A stretch of DNA of 64,000 nt from Mesorhizobium tianshanense (GCF_007830515.1 NZ_VLKT01000030.1:32595-96594); one strand, 5' to 3'. Positions 52,873 through 62,592 are shown, numbered from the stretch's first letter. The notes: generated by a model from the letters alone, not told the origin. Program-made: numbers and translations.

Positions 52873-54120
52873 TTAGGCGACGCTGCGCAACGCCGGCCGG
52901 CCGTCCTCGGCAAGGCGCGGCCCAATGAAGGACGCGTACCATTCGACGAACTGGATGACGCCGCCCTCATGCAGTTCCGAATAGGGGCCGGGCTCATAGG
53001 CCGGCGACAGGATGCCGAAGGCGTTTTCCTCGACGATGCGGCGATCCTGGTCGTTGGTCTCGGTCCACACATGGGTGAGTTCGGTGAGATCGTAGTCGAC
53101 GCCTTCGACCGCATCCTTGTGGACGAGCCATTTGGTGGTGACGGCCGTTTCCGTGGCGCTGATCGGCAGCACGCGGAAGGTGACGGCATGATCGCCGAGG
53201 ATATGGTTCCAGGTCGTCGGATAGTGGTAGAGCAGCAACGAGCCGATGCGGTCGGTCGAAACGCTGTCGGAAAGGTTCTTCTTCACCGCGCGCCGTCCCG
53301 TCATCGTGTAGCTGACGGCGTCGCGCAGCAGCGGCGCGCGGGTGGCGCGATACTGCCCGGCCGAATCGATGCGGAACTTGCTCGGCAAGCCCGCCGCCTC
53401 GCATTTCGCCCAGTGCGCCAGCATCTCCGGATCGCTGTCGGCGCCTTGCACGCCGGTCACAGTCGGTGCTTCCGGGAATGTCTTGCACAGTTCCGGATGG
53501 TTGCCGGCGCAATGGTAGCACTCGCGGTTGTTCTCCCAGACGAGCTTCCAGTTGCCCTTCTCGACGATGGTCGATTCGAAGGCGACCTTTGCCTCGCGCA
53601 GCCGGTGCGGCAGGAGGTAGGGCTCGACCATCGCGCGCATCGGCGCGAAATCCGCGGGCTCCTTGGCCAGGCAGATGAAGATGTAACCGCCGACGCTTTC
53701 GCAGGCGACTGGCTTCAGGCTGAACTGGCTCTTGTCGAAGCCATCCGCCATCTGCCTTGCGAACAAAAGCCGGCCGTCCAGCTCGTAGGTCCACTGGTGA
53801 TAGGGGCAGACGAGCTTCGCCGCCGTGCCCTTGTCGGCGTTGCAGACGCGGCTGCCGCGATGGCGGCAGGAATTGTGGAAGGCGTTGATCTTGCCTTGCT
53901 GGTCGCGGACCAGCACGACCGGATAGCCGCCGATCTGGACGGTGATGTAGCTGCCCGGCTTCGGCAACTCGCAATCGTGACCGATGAACAGCCAGTCGCG
54001 ATACCAGATCAGCTCCATGTCGAGCTTGAAGAAATCGGGATCGGTGTAGAAGGGCTGTTCCAGTGAATAGCCTTGCCTGCGGCCGTGCAAGAGCCTCAGC
54101 ATGTCGTTGCGCGCATCCAT
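52873..54120 (-). CDS. gbcA: GbcA-like Rieske oxygenase (glycine betaine demethylase)
   Basis: The 415-residue Rieske oxygenase has CRHRGSRVCNADKG and CPYHQWTY as the 2Fe-2S ligands, and the catalytic site NNRECYHCAGNHPE with two His ligands. The bridging residue is Glu, as in quaternary-amine oxygenases such as CntA, rather than Asp. The sequence and GbcB partner point to glycine betaine demethylation to dimethylglycine and formaldehyde; stachydrine or another betaine remains possible. AGGACAGGAC precedes the ATG. A cobalamin riboswitch lies 120 bases upstream. Confidence 0.88.
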   Translation of the reverse strand: MDARNDMLRLLHGRRQGYSLEQPFYTDPDFFKLDMELIWYRDWLFIGHDCELPKPGSYITVQIGGYPVVLVRDQQGKINAFHNSCRHRGSRVCNADKGTAAKLVCPYHQWTYELDGRLLFARQMADGFDKSQFSLKPVACESVGGYIFICLAKEPADFAPMRAMVEPYLLPHRLREAKVAFESTIVEKGNWKLVWENNRECYHCAGNHPELCKTFPEAPTVTGVQGADSDPEMLAHWAKCEAAGLPSKFRIDSAGQYRATRAPLLRDAVSYTMTGRRAVKKNLSDSVSTDRIGSLLLYHYPTTWNHILGDHAVTFRVLPISATETAVTTKWLVHKDAVEGVDYDLTELTHVWTETNDQDRRIVEENAFGILSPAYEPGPYSELHEGGVIQFVEWYASFIGPRLAEDGRPALRSVA

Positions 54121-54240
54121 GTCCTGTCCTCATGTCCAAGGACTGAACTGGTGGTGATGGAGGAAGGATCGGCTGCACGTCGGCAATACGGCCGGGCATG
54201 CACTATCCGCCTCTTGACCGCCCACCGCGATCAGTCGAGT

Positions 54241-54421
54241 CTAGAATCTCGGGCTGGTTTCCGGGCTCTGGAGTGTCCTTGCGGACTCATCGCGACACCT
54301 TCCCAGGCTTGTGGCCCAGTGGTCTCCCGTTGCGACTTGAACTCCACCACCGTTGCGGGGGCAGCGCCGGGTTCTGACCGGCTTCCCAATTCTCCGCTTG
54401 GTCGTCACCAAGCGGCACCTG
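54241..54421 (-). promoter_or_regulatory. Cobalamin (AdoCbl) riboswitch upstream of gbcA
   Basis: Read on the minus strand, the RNA has the conserved B12 landmarks in order: AGGUGCC, GGGAA, CCCCGCAACGGU, CCACUG, GGGAAGG, and the B12 box as GAGCCCGGAAACCAGCCC. These define the aptamer. It ends about 120 bases before gbcA in the same direction. The usual result of such riboswitches is shut-off by adenosylcobalamin; the expression platform here is not clear. Confidence 0.95.
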
Positions 54422-54440
54422 AGTTGGCGTGATCTAATCA

Positions 54441-54957
54441 TGACCGCCGACCGACTGTCGGCATGAAAGCGACATCGTATCCATGCGGCGCGACACGGCC
54501 ACGAAACCTGTTGGACCGGAGTGAACAAGGGTGAAATCCACCCTTCGCCGAGCGTTGCCGGCCCGAAAGCATGGCCGGATTTGGCCCATTGTCAGGGGCC
54601 GAACTGGTTAACGATTCGTTAGCAGGCTTCGAAATGCTTTTTTAGGTGCGTCTAAAATCGAACCGAACGGTTCGTTTCTGTTGACACTGCGTGCAGGACG
54701 GTGTGAACGCTGGCTCGCCAATCCGTCAAATGGTCGGATGGAACGCTTGAGCTAACAGACTGATAAAAAAAGGAAAATTGTGGTTGTAGGAGCCACTGGC
54801 ACAATTTCAAGATGCAGATTCTTGGTCCACACGGAACAACTTCGTGATTGGAATCCGCAGGATGGCCTTCCCACATCGGGGCTGTCCGAACGACGCGAAT
54901 TCCTTCCAAGACAAGCCGCTGGACGGACGGGAAACTTAAGATACTGGAGTACTTAAA
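54441..54957. other. Intergenic region upstream of the DUF680 genes
   Basis: About 500 bases with no convincing gene. It contains a small hairpin (GCCGAC/GTCGGC, about 54446-54462) and an operator-like palindrome at 54659-54674. The promoter of the riboswitch-gbcAB transcript should lie just above 54421, and the promoter of the DUF680 gene nearer 54900, but neither is certain. Confidence 0.55.
54659..54674. promoter_or_regulatory. Operator-like inverted repeat
   Basis: CGAACCG and CGGTTCG pair around AA, forming a near-perfect 16-base palindrome of the kind bound by TetR-like dimers. The nearest gene on the plus strand starts 283 bases away; on the minus strand it is upstream of the riboswitch. 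No regulator is encoded beside it. Confidence 0.4.
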
Positions 54958-55182
54958 ATGAAAAAGATCGCTCTTGCTGCCGTCGCCGTTCTGGCCATCA
55001 CCGGCAGCGCCTTTGCTGAAGGCAGTGACCATTATGGGTCTGACGGCGCCAACCAGCCGGCCGCCGCGGTCGACAGCTCGTACACGGCTTCGGTTCGGAA
55101 TTCGGCTTCGGCCCAGAATCCGGTTCCGGCTGACGAGAAGCCCGTCCACGGCAGCGACCGCAACCTCTTCGGCAACAACTAA
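54958..55182 (+). CDS. DUF680 small secreted protein, copy 1
   Basis: The 74-residue protein has a signal peptide (MKKIALAAVAVLAITGSAFA) and a mature chain with GSDHYGSDGANQPAAAVDSS and the C-terminal HGSDRNLFGNN. These are DUF680 landmarks, a family expanded in Mesorhizobium with no known function. Tandem copy follows 158 bases downstream. Confidence 0.82.
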   Translation: MKKIALAAVAVLAITGSAFAEGSDHYGSDGANQPAAAVDSSYTASVRNSASAQNPVPADEKPVHGSDRNLFGNN

Positions 55183-55194
55183 CAGTCGATTCCA

Positions 55195-55263
55195 GACCGT
55201 GATCCCGAACCGAAGGTCAGCGAAGCAAAAAGTGGAAACCGGTTTTCGGAAAAGATCATGGTC
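55195..55263. repeat. Dispersed palindromic repeat, copy E
   Basis: GACCGTGATC (55195-55204) pairs with GATCATGGTC (55254-55263) with one mismatch. The core AAGTGGAAACCGGTTTTC is shared with the copy at 17544, so both belong to one family. Confidence 0.7.
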
Positions 55264-55340
55264 AAACAAACAACAGCGGCGGCATTGTCTTTCATCAAGA
55301 CCGCCGCGCTGGTCGAATGCGAAAATCCAGGAATACTGAA

Positions 55341-55577
55341 ATGAAGAAAATCGCTCTTACCGCCGCCGCACTTTTGATTGCCGCCGGCAGCGCCTATGCC
55401 CGCAACGACAACGTTGGCGGAACCGACATCAATAAGCAGGCGGCCGTCAACGTCGACAACACGCAGACGTCCTCGGTACGCAACACCGGCTCGCCGGTCT
55501 ACAAGCTGCTCAATTCATCTGGCGACGTACAGAAGTCCGCCCCGCAGGGCAGCGACCGGAACCTGTTCGGCCGCTAA
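55341..55577 (+). CDS. DUF680 small secreted protein, copy 2
   Basis: The 78-residue paralogue of the previous gene starts MKKIALTAAALLIAAGSAYA and ends QGSDRNLFGR. Its signal peptide and ends are conserved while the middle is diverged, as expected of a duplicated extracytoplasmic protein. The ATG at 55341 matches the first copy; eight upstream residues in frame are ignored. A strong terminator follows. Confidence 0.82.
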   Translation: MKKIALTAAALLIAAGSAYARNDNVGGTDINKQAAVNVDNTQTSSVRNTGSPVYKLLNSSGDVQKSAPQGSDRNLFGR

Positions 55578-55595
55578 GCAGCGACCAGAACGCAC

Positions 55596-55631
55596 AAGAG
55601 CGGCGGGCTTTGCCCGCCGCTCTTGTTTTTT
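55596..55631 (+). terminator. Strong terminator after the second DUF680 gene
   Basis: A long stem AAGAGCGGCGGGC with GCCCGCCGCTCTT around a tiny loop is followed by GTTTTTT. It ends the DUF680 unit and faces the convergent agl operon. Confidence 0.9.
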
Positions 55632-55674
55632 GCCTTCGCCAAACTGCCTATATCCAGCAGTTCGGCTGCCGCTC

Positions 55675-56787
<1,113 letters not shown>

Positions 56788-56811
56788 GATTCCCTCCAGT
56801 GAAATGCCAAT

Positions 56812-58476
56812 TCAGTCGATACGCCCGAACCAGGCGCCGTAGCCGCCGAGGCGGATAGAGCCGGCGCTAGTCTGTCCCGAAAACCCGTGCCCCGGCAAGG
56901 GCTGCAGCGAGCGCCCGCCAAGATCGATTTCGGCCGGTCGGCTGCCGAGATTGAAGACGCAGACGATCTGCTCGTTGCCCTCGCGGCGCGTGAAGGCAAC
57001 CGTATCGCCCTCGCTTTCGATGAAGTCGATATCGCCCTTGGCCAGCGCCGGATGCAAACGCCGGAAGGCGAGAAAGCGCCGGTAGTGTTCGAGCAGCGAG
57101 GCGTCGTCGCCCTGCTGCACATCGACCGCTTGCGGAAGGTGCTTGGCAGGCACGGGCAGCCATGGCTTTGCCTTGGAGAAGCCGCCATTCAGGGCGGCGC
57201 CATCCCAGACCATCGGCGTGCGGCAGCCGTCGCGGCCCTTGAATTCCGGCCAGAAGCGGATGCCGTAGGGATCCTGCAGATCCTCGAATTGCAGCGAGGC
57301 CTCGCCGAGCCCGAGCTCCTCGCCCTGATAGATGCAGACGGAGCCGCGCAGCGACATCAGCAGCGCCGAGATCACCTTGAGATAAGCGGTCGGGTCGGCC
57401 TCGCCGGCCGCCCAGCGCGAGGCAGCGCGCATCACGTCATGGTTGGAGAAGGCCCAGCACGACCAGCCGTCGCTGGCGACCTTACCGAACGCCTCCAGCA
57501 CCGAACGCACCTTCGCCGCGCTGATCTTTTCGGGGGCCAGGAAATCGAACGAGTAGCACATATGCACGCGCTTGCTGCCGGCGGTATAAGCTGCCACCAC
57601 CTCCAGTCCGCGCTGTGAATCGCCGACTTCGCCGACCGCGGCCGTCGCCGGATATTCGTCGAGCAGGGCGCGGAAGCGTTCGAGGAAGCCGAGGTTTTCC
57701 GGGCGGCTCTTGTCGTAGAGGTGGTCCTGGTAGTTGTAAGGATTGACGGAGGGCGCGGTCTGGTCGTTGCGCTCTTCGGGCGGCAGCGCCGGATTGTCCT
57801 CCAGGCCCTGGCTGTGGAAGTAGAAGTTGATGGTGTCGAGGCGGAAGCCGTCGACGCCACGTTCCAGCCAGAAGCGGGTGACGTCGAGCAGCGCGTCCTG
57901 GACCGCACGGCTGTGAAAGTTGAGATCGGGCTGCTCGGCCAGGAAATTATGCAGGTAGTATTGCTGGCGGCTGGTGTCCCACTGCCAGGCCGAACCGCCG
58001 AAGATCGACAGCCAGTTGTTGGGTGGCGTGCCGTCGGGCTTGGCGTCCGCCCAGACATACCAGTCCGCCTTGGGATTGGTGCGGTTCGAGCGGCTTTCCT
58101 TGAACCACGGATGGCTGTCGGCGGTATGCGACAGCACCTCGTCGATCATCACCTTGAGCCCGAGCTTGTGCGCCTCGGCGGTCAGGGCATCGAAATCGAC
58201 CAGTGTGCCGAACATCGGATCGACGTCGCAAAAGTCGGATACGTCGTAGCCGAAATCCTTCATCGGCGACTTGAAGAACGGCGAGATCCAGATGGCGTCG
58301 ACGCCGAGCGCCGCGACATAGGGCAGCCTGCCGATGATGCCCTTGAGGTCGCCGACGCCGTCGCCGTTCGAGTCCTGATAGCTGCGCGGATAGATCTGGT
58401 AGATCACGGCCCCTCGCCACCAGTCGCTATCGGCGGCGAGGTCGGGTTTCACGGTCGCTTTCACGGCGGATTGCAT
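56812..58476 (-). CDS. aglA: Alpha-glucosidase, GH13
   Basis: The 554-residue enzyme is a GH13 amylase-family glycosidase with the (beta/alpha)8 barrel blocks YQIYPRSYQDSNGDGVGDLKG, VDGFRLDTINFYFH (nucleophile Asp214), AAVGEVGD (acid/base Glu283) and FSNHDV (Asp347). No signal peptide, so it hydrolyses alpha-glucosides in the cytoplasm after uptake. It sits between aglG and aglK with tight spacing. Confidence 0.94.
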   Translation of the reverse strand: MQSAVKATVKPDLAADSDWWRGAVIYQIYPRSYQDSNGDGVGDLKGIIGRLPYVAALGVDAIWISPFFKSPMKDFGYDVSDFCDVDPMFGTLVDFDALTAEAHKLGLKVMIDEVLSHTADSHPWFKESRSNRTNPKADWYVWADAKPDGTPPNNWLSIFGGSAWQWDTSRQQYYLHNFLAEQPDLNFHSRAVQDALLDVTRFWLERGVDGFRLDTINFYFHSQGLEDNPALPPEERNDQTAPSVNPYNYQDHLYDKSRPENLGFLERFRALLDEYPATAAVGEVGDSQRGLEVVAAYTAGSKRVHMCYSFDFLAPEKISAAKVRSVLEAFGKVASDGWSCWAFSNHDVMRAASRWAAGEADPTAYLKVISALLMSLRGSVCIYQGEELGLGEASLQFEDLQDPYGIRFWPEFKGRDGCRTPMVWDGAALNGGFSKAKPWLPVPAKHLPQAVDVQQGDDASLLEHYRRFLAFRRLHPALAKGDIDFIESEGDTVAFTRREGNEQIVCVFNLGSRPAEIDLGGRSLQPLPGHGFSGQTSAGSIRLGGYGAWFGRID

Positions 58477-58480
58477 GATC

Positions 58481-59635
58481 TCAACCTCCCTTCACCGAAC
58501 CGGCGAGCAGCCCGCGGACGAAATAGCGTTGCAGCGAGAAGAACACGATCAGCGGCACGACAATGGTGATGAAAGCCGACGTCGTCAGGATCTCCCAGTC
58601 GCCGCCGCGCGAGCCGAGCAACGCGTTGAGCTTGGCGGTCAGCACGATCTGGTCCCCTTCGGTGCCGAGGAAAACCATCGCGACCAAAAGGTCGTTCCAC
58701 ACCCAGAGGAACTGGAAGATGGCGAAGGAGGCCAGCACCGGGAACGACAGCGGCAGCACGATCTTGACGAAAATCTCGAAATCGCTGGCGCCGTCGATGC
58801 GCGCCGATTCCATGATTTCGCGCGGCAGCCCGGCAATGTAGCTTCTGAGGAGATAGATGGCGAAGGGCAGGCCGAAGCCGGTATGCGCCAGCCAGATGCC
58901 GAGATAGGTTTTCGACGGCACGCCGAAGAAAGAGCCGACGCCGTTATAGAGCTTCAGCAGCGGGATCAGCGACATCTGCAGCGGCACGACCAGGAGGCCG
59001 ATGATGACCGCGATGAGCAGCGCCCGGCCGGGAAAGCGCATCCAGGCCAGTGCATAGGCCGCGAACGCCGCGATCAGGATCGGGATGACGGTCGCCGGAA
59101 TGGTGACGGTTAGCGAATTCATGAAGGAGCGGCCGATGCCTTCCGAAAACAGCACCGTATCGTAATTGTCGGTGGTGAACTTCGGCGGCGCCGACGAGGC
59201 GTAGTAGACGCGCTGGCCGCGCTCGCCCTCGAAGGGCTGCGTCGAGGTCATGACGAAACTGCCGTCGGCGTTGAGCTGCAAGGTCTCGCCGTCGCCGAGA
59301 TCGGCCGTCGTGCCGGCGGGATATTGCGTCGGCGCCGCCGACTTGACGCCGAAGGCGCTGATGTCGCGGGCCGGATCGTCGCCGAAGATGTTGCCCTCGA
59401 GGACGAACTTGCCGTCCTTCTCGACCTGCGCCGAGGCGGGTGGCAGCCGGCCCGCTTCCGTCTGGGTGGAACTGGCGAACGAGTTCCACCAGCCCGAGGC
59501 GATGATCTGATCCTTGTCGCGCAGCGACGAGACGAGAATGCCGAGCGTAGGCACGGTCCAGATCGCGACGAAGATGAGGACCGCGATATGGACGCCGAAA
59601 CGGCTGGCAAAGGACTTTCCGGTCGACACGGCCAT
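58481..59635 (-). CDS. aglG: Alpha-glucoside ABC transporter permease (AglG)
   Basis: The 384-residue permease has one N-terminal membrane span, a large periplasmic segment of roughly residues 40-170, then about five spans with the EAA loop GLPREIMESARIDGASDFEIFVKIVLPLS. The big periplasmic insert is typical of AglG. It starts 1 base from aglF and ends 4 bases before aglA. Confidence 0.93.
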   Translation of the reverse strand: MAVSTGKSFASRFGVHIAVLIFVAIWTVPTLGILVSSLRDKDQIIASGWWNSFASSTQTEAGRLPPASAQVEKDGKFVLEGNIFGDDPARDISAFGVKSAAPTQYPAGTTADLGDGETLQLNADGSFVMTSTQPFEGERGQRVYYASSAPPKFTTDNYDTVLFSEGIGRSFMNSLTVTIPATVIPILIAAFAAYALAWMRFPGRALLIAVIIGLLVVPLQMSLIPLLKLYNGVGSFFGVPSKTYLGIWLAHTGFGLPFAIYLLRSYIAGLPREIMESARIDGASDFEIFVKIVLPLSFPVLASFAIFQFLWVWNDLLVAMVFLGTEGDQIVLTAKLNALLGSRGGDWEILTTSAFITIVVPLIVFFSLQRYFVRGLLAGSVKGG

Positions 59636-59636
59636 C

Positions 59637-60650
59637 TCAATGTCCTCCCGTCTCTTTGTTGGCCTGGCGGATGTTCCAGACCATGATCGGAATGACCGCG
59701 ATCATGATGATGATGGCGATGGTGGCGCCGCGGCCGAAATCGCCGCCGCCGCGGAACATCCAGTCGAACATCAGATTGGCCAGGACCTGGCTGTTCCATT
59801 GGCCGTTGGTCATGGTCAGCACGATGTCGAAAACCTTCAGCACCAGGATGGTGATGGTGGTCCAGACGACGGCGATCGTGCCCCAGATCTGCGGCACCAT
59901 GATCTTCCAGAAGATCTGGAACGGATTGGCGCCGTCGATGACGGCGGCTTCCAGCGTCTCTTCGGGAATACCCCGCAAGGCGGAGGACAGGATGACCATG
60001 GCAAAGCCGGTCTGGATCCAGATCAGGATGATCATCAGGAAGAAATTGTTCCAGAACGGCAGCGATATCCAGACCTGCGGCTGGCCACCGAAATACTGGA
60101 TGATGGCGTTGAGCAGGCCGATCTGCGTCTGGCCCGCGCCGCGATACTCGTAGATGAATTTCCAGATGACGCTGGCGCCGACGAACGAGATGGCCAGCGG
60201 CAGGAAGATGAGGCTCTTGGCGATGGTGCCCCACCAGATCTTGTCGGTGAGGACGGCGATGATCAGACCGAGGAAGGTGCAGGCGGCGGGCACGACCGCC
60301 AGCCAGATGATGTTGTTGAGGATGGAGCTGCGGAACTCGCGGTCGCCGAGCGCCCATTCATAATTGGCGAAGCCGACGAAATCGGCGCCGCCGCGATCGA
60401 GGAACGACAGCCTGAGCGTCTCCACGACCGGGTAGATCAGGTAGATGGTGAGGATGATCATGGCCGGGCCGACGAATAGCCACGGCCGGATCAGCCCCTG
60501 CCGGCGCAGATTGTCGATGGCCGCGGCACCGGCGACGCCGCGCGACGGGAAGATGATGTCCACCAGTCTGTTGGCGCCCCAGAAATAGGCGACACAGCCG
60601 CCGACGCCGGCGATGATGACGAATATGGCCGAGAAAATCTGAGCCGCCAC
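59637..60650 (-). CDS. aglF: Alpha-glucoside ABC transporter permease (AglF)
   Basis: The 337-residue MalF-like permease has about eight membrane spans and the EAA loop GIPEETLEAAVIDGANPFQIFWKIMVPQIWGT. It pairs with AglG to form the channel. It starts 242 bases after aglE, across a strong hairpin. Confidence 0.94.
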   Translation of the reverse strand: MAAQIFSAIFVIIAGVGGCVAYFWGANRLVDIIFPSRGVAGAAAIDNLRRQGLIRPWLFVGPAMIILTIYLIYPVVETLRLSFLDRGGADFVGFANYEWALGDREFRSSILNNIIWLAVVPAACTFLGLIIAVLTDKIWWGTIAKSLIFLPLAISFVGASVIWKFIYEYRGAGQTQIGLLNAIIQYFGGQPQVWISLPFWNNFFLMIILIWIQTGFAMVILSSALRGIPEETLEAAVIDGANPFQIFWKIMVPQIWGTIAVVWTTITILVLKVFDIVLTMTNGQWNSQVLANLMFDWMFRGGGDFGRGATIAIIIMIAVIPIMVWNIRQANKETGGH

Positions 60651-60823
60651 GGGTCCCTCCCTCTGCGCATGATCCGCCAGTCGAGAATGGCTTTGGCGGC
60701 GGGATCATGTGCCGATTCAGTTGTTTGGAGCGCGACCGGAGGCAAGGCAGGGCTCCACTCTTGCTGGTCGCGCGTCATGCCGGAATATGCTCATAAAAAT
60801 CGCTGCGGCGCGGGCCGCCGGTC

Positions 60824-60850
60824 GGATCCGGGCCATTGAGGCCCGGATCC
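60824..60850 (-). other. Strong hairpin in the aglE-aglF gap
   Basis: GGATCCGGGCC and GGCCCGGATCC pair perfectly over 11 bp around ATTGA. No T-run follows on the minus strand, so it is more likely an RNA stabiliser or processing site behind the abundant binding-protein message than a complete terminator. Confidence 0.75.
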
Positions 60851-60892
60851 ATTTGGGATCGGTAATCCGAATATTCAGCCGCGGCGCCTACT

Positions 60893-62248
60893 TTACTTGA
60901 TCGCGTCCCAGCTCTTCTGGATGTCGGTGGCGACATCCTGGGCGGACTTGCCGCCGACGAGATCGATCATGCCGGTCCAGAAGGCGCCGGCGCCGATCTT
61001 GCCCGGCATCAGGTCGGATCCGTCGAAGCGGAAGGTCGAGGCCTCGGCGAGGATTGCGCCCTGCTTCTTCAGCGCCTCGCTGGCATAAGCGTCGTTGTTG
61101 ACCGACTTCAGCGGCGTCACGAACCCGCCCTGGGCCATCCAGATCTCATGGGCGAGCGGCATCTTCAGGAATTCGATGAACGCGCGGGCACTCTTGCTGT
61201 CCTTGGTGATCATGGCAAGCGTGCCGGCGCCGAGCACCGGGGTGCCGAGGTCGGCCTTGGAGGCGTAGGGCGGGTAATAAAAGAAGTCGGCGTCCTGGCC
61301 GATCTCGGTGCCTTCCGGGAAAAAGGTCGGGATGAACGACGCCTGATGGTGCAGATAGCATTTCGGCGGCACCGAGAAGAGGCCTTTCGGGCTATCGCGG
61401 AAGTCGGTCGCCGCAACCGCCTTGGCGCCGCCCTCGACCATCTTGTCGTCGGTCGCGATCTTGCCGAAAATGTCGATGGCGTTGACCACCGCGGGATCGT
61501 TGAACGGAATCTCGTCCTTCACCCACTTGTCGTAGGTCTCGGGCGTCTGGGTGCGCAGCATGATGTCCTCGACCCAGTCGGTCGCCGGCCAGCCGGTGGC
61601 GCCGCCCGAACCGAGCCCGATGCACCAAGGCGTGCCGCCGTCGGCGATGATCTTCTGTTCGAGCTCGGCAAGCTCTTCCTGCGTCTTCGGCACCTCGTAG
61701 TCGGCTTCCTCGAAATTGTCGGGCGAGTACCAGACCAGCGATTTCACGTCGGCCTTGTAGGGGAAGGCGAAGAAGCCCGGCTTGCCGTCCTTGTCTTTGA
61801 AGGTGCCGAGATCGACCCACGACTGGCCGGCGCCGTAATTGTCCTTGACCCAGTTGGCGGTGTCGTCGCCGAGCGGCGTCAGCAGGCCCTTGGACGCAAG
61901 GTCCTGGATCAGGCCCGGCTGCGGCAGCACGGCAATGTTGGGCGGGCTGCCGGCCTGCGTGTCGATGACGATCTGCTGTTCGTAATTTTCCGACGAGGAG
62001 TATTTGATCTCGGCACCGGTGGCCTCCGCGAAATAGTCGAGAACGGTGCGGATGAGGCCCTCGTCCTCGCCGCGCCATGGCCCGAAGATCGACAGCGTCT
62101 CGCCCTTGAGGTCGACCTTCTTGAGCTCTTCGTAGTTCGCCCAGTTGAAGCGGGGGTCCTCACCCGGCTTGAACTTCAGTTCGGCTTGCGCTGGCGCGCT
62201 AAGGGTGAGCGTGACAAACGCGGCACCCAGCAGAAGCATTTTCTTCAT
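60893..62248 (-). CDS. aglE: Alpha-glucoside-binding periplasmic protein
   Basis: The 451-residue protein has a signal peptide (MKKMLLLGAAFVTLTLSAPA, cut after about residue 22) and the extracellular solute-binding fold family 1. It captures alpha-glucosides for AglFGK. It leads the operon aglE-aglF-aglG-aglA-aglK and faces the divergent aglR. A good GGGAGGAA ribosome site precedes the ATG at 62248. Confidence 0.94.
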   Translation of the reverse strand: MKKMLLLGAAFVTLTLSAPAQAELKFKPGEDPRFNWANYEELKKVDLKGETLSIFGPWRGEDEGLIRTVLDYFAEATGAEIKYSSSENYEQQIVIDTQAGSPPNIAVLPQPGLIQDLASKGLLTPLGDDTANWVKDNYGAGQSWVDLGTFKDKDGKPGFFAFPYKADVKSLVWYSPDNFEEADYEVPKTQEELAELEQKIIADGGTPWCIGLGSGGATGWPATDWVEDIMLRTQTPETYDKWVKDEIPFNDPAVVNAIDIFGKIATDDKMVEGGAKAVAATDFRDSPKGLFSVPPKCYLHHQASFIPTFFPEGTEIGQDADFFYYPPYASKADLGTPVLGAGTLAMITKDSKSARAFIEFLKMPLAHEIWMAQGGFVTPLKSVNNDAYASEALKKQGAILAEASTFRFDGSDLMPGKIGAGAFWTGMIDLVGGKSAQDVATDIQKSWDAIK

Positions 62249-62361
62249 CGGTATTCCTCCCAGTGGTCACAAACACCCGGACGAAACCTCCATTCCGTCC
62301 GCCGACGCTGCAGGACTGTGACTCAGTCGGAAAGGAACCGCAACCTTTCGAAGAGTCTTCC

Positions 62362-62371
62362 AAAGCGCTTT
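62362..62371. promoter_or_regulatory. LacI-type operator near aglE
   Basis: CCAAAGCGCTTTGG (62360-62373) is a perfect 14-base palindrome with the CG centre typical of LacI/GalR-family sites. It lies upstream of aglE and is the likely AglR target. Confidence 0.72.
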
Positions 62372-62582
62372 GGCCTTTCCAATCACGCCACTGAATCGAT
62401 CGGGAGTCAAGGGGGTAAAGGGGCTAATCGATTTAATTCCCGCGATACAGGAGCACATAAGTGCGCTGCAGCATGCTTTTTTGGCGATGCAGCAGTAAAT
62501 TTTACTTCAAACCGGTCAGAAACGGTGCTTATTGTCTCCACACTAGGCAGCGCTTTCCCGGGCGATCGGCAATCCATGGTTA

Positions 62583-62592
62583 AAAGCGCTTT
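62583..62592. promoter_or_regulatory. LacI-type operator at the aglR start
   Basis: The core AAAGCGCTTT repeats here, 18 bases before the aglR start codon. Occupancy would block aglR expression, implying autoregulation. Its centre is 221 bases from the aglE-proximal site, close enough for looping. Confidence 0.7.

Noticed and set aside
54652..55269. Minus-strand gene opposite the first DUF680 gene
   Set aside because: It runs through a palindrome and opposite a well-supported secreted protein with a ribosome site and signal peptide.
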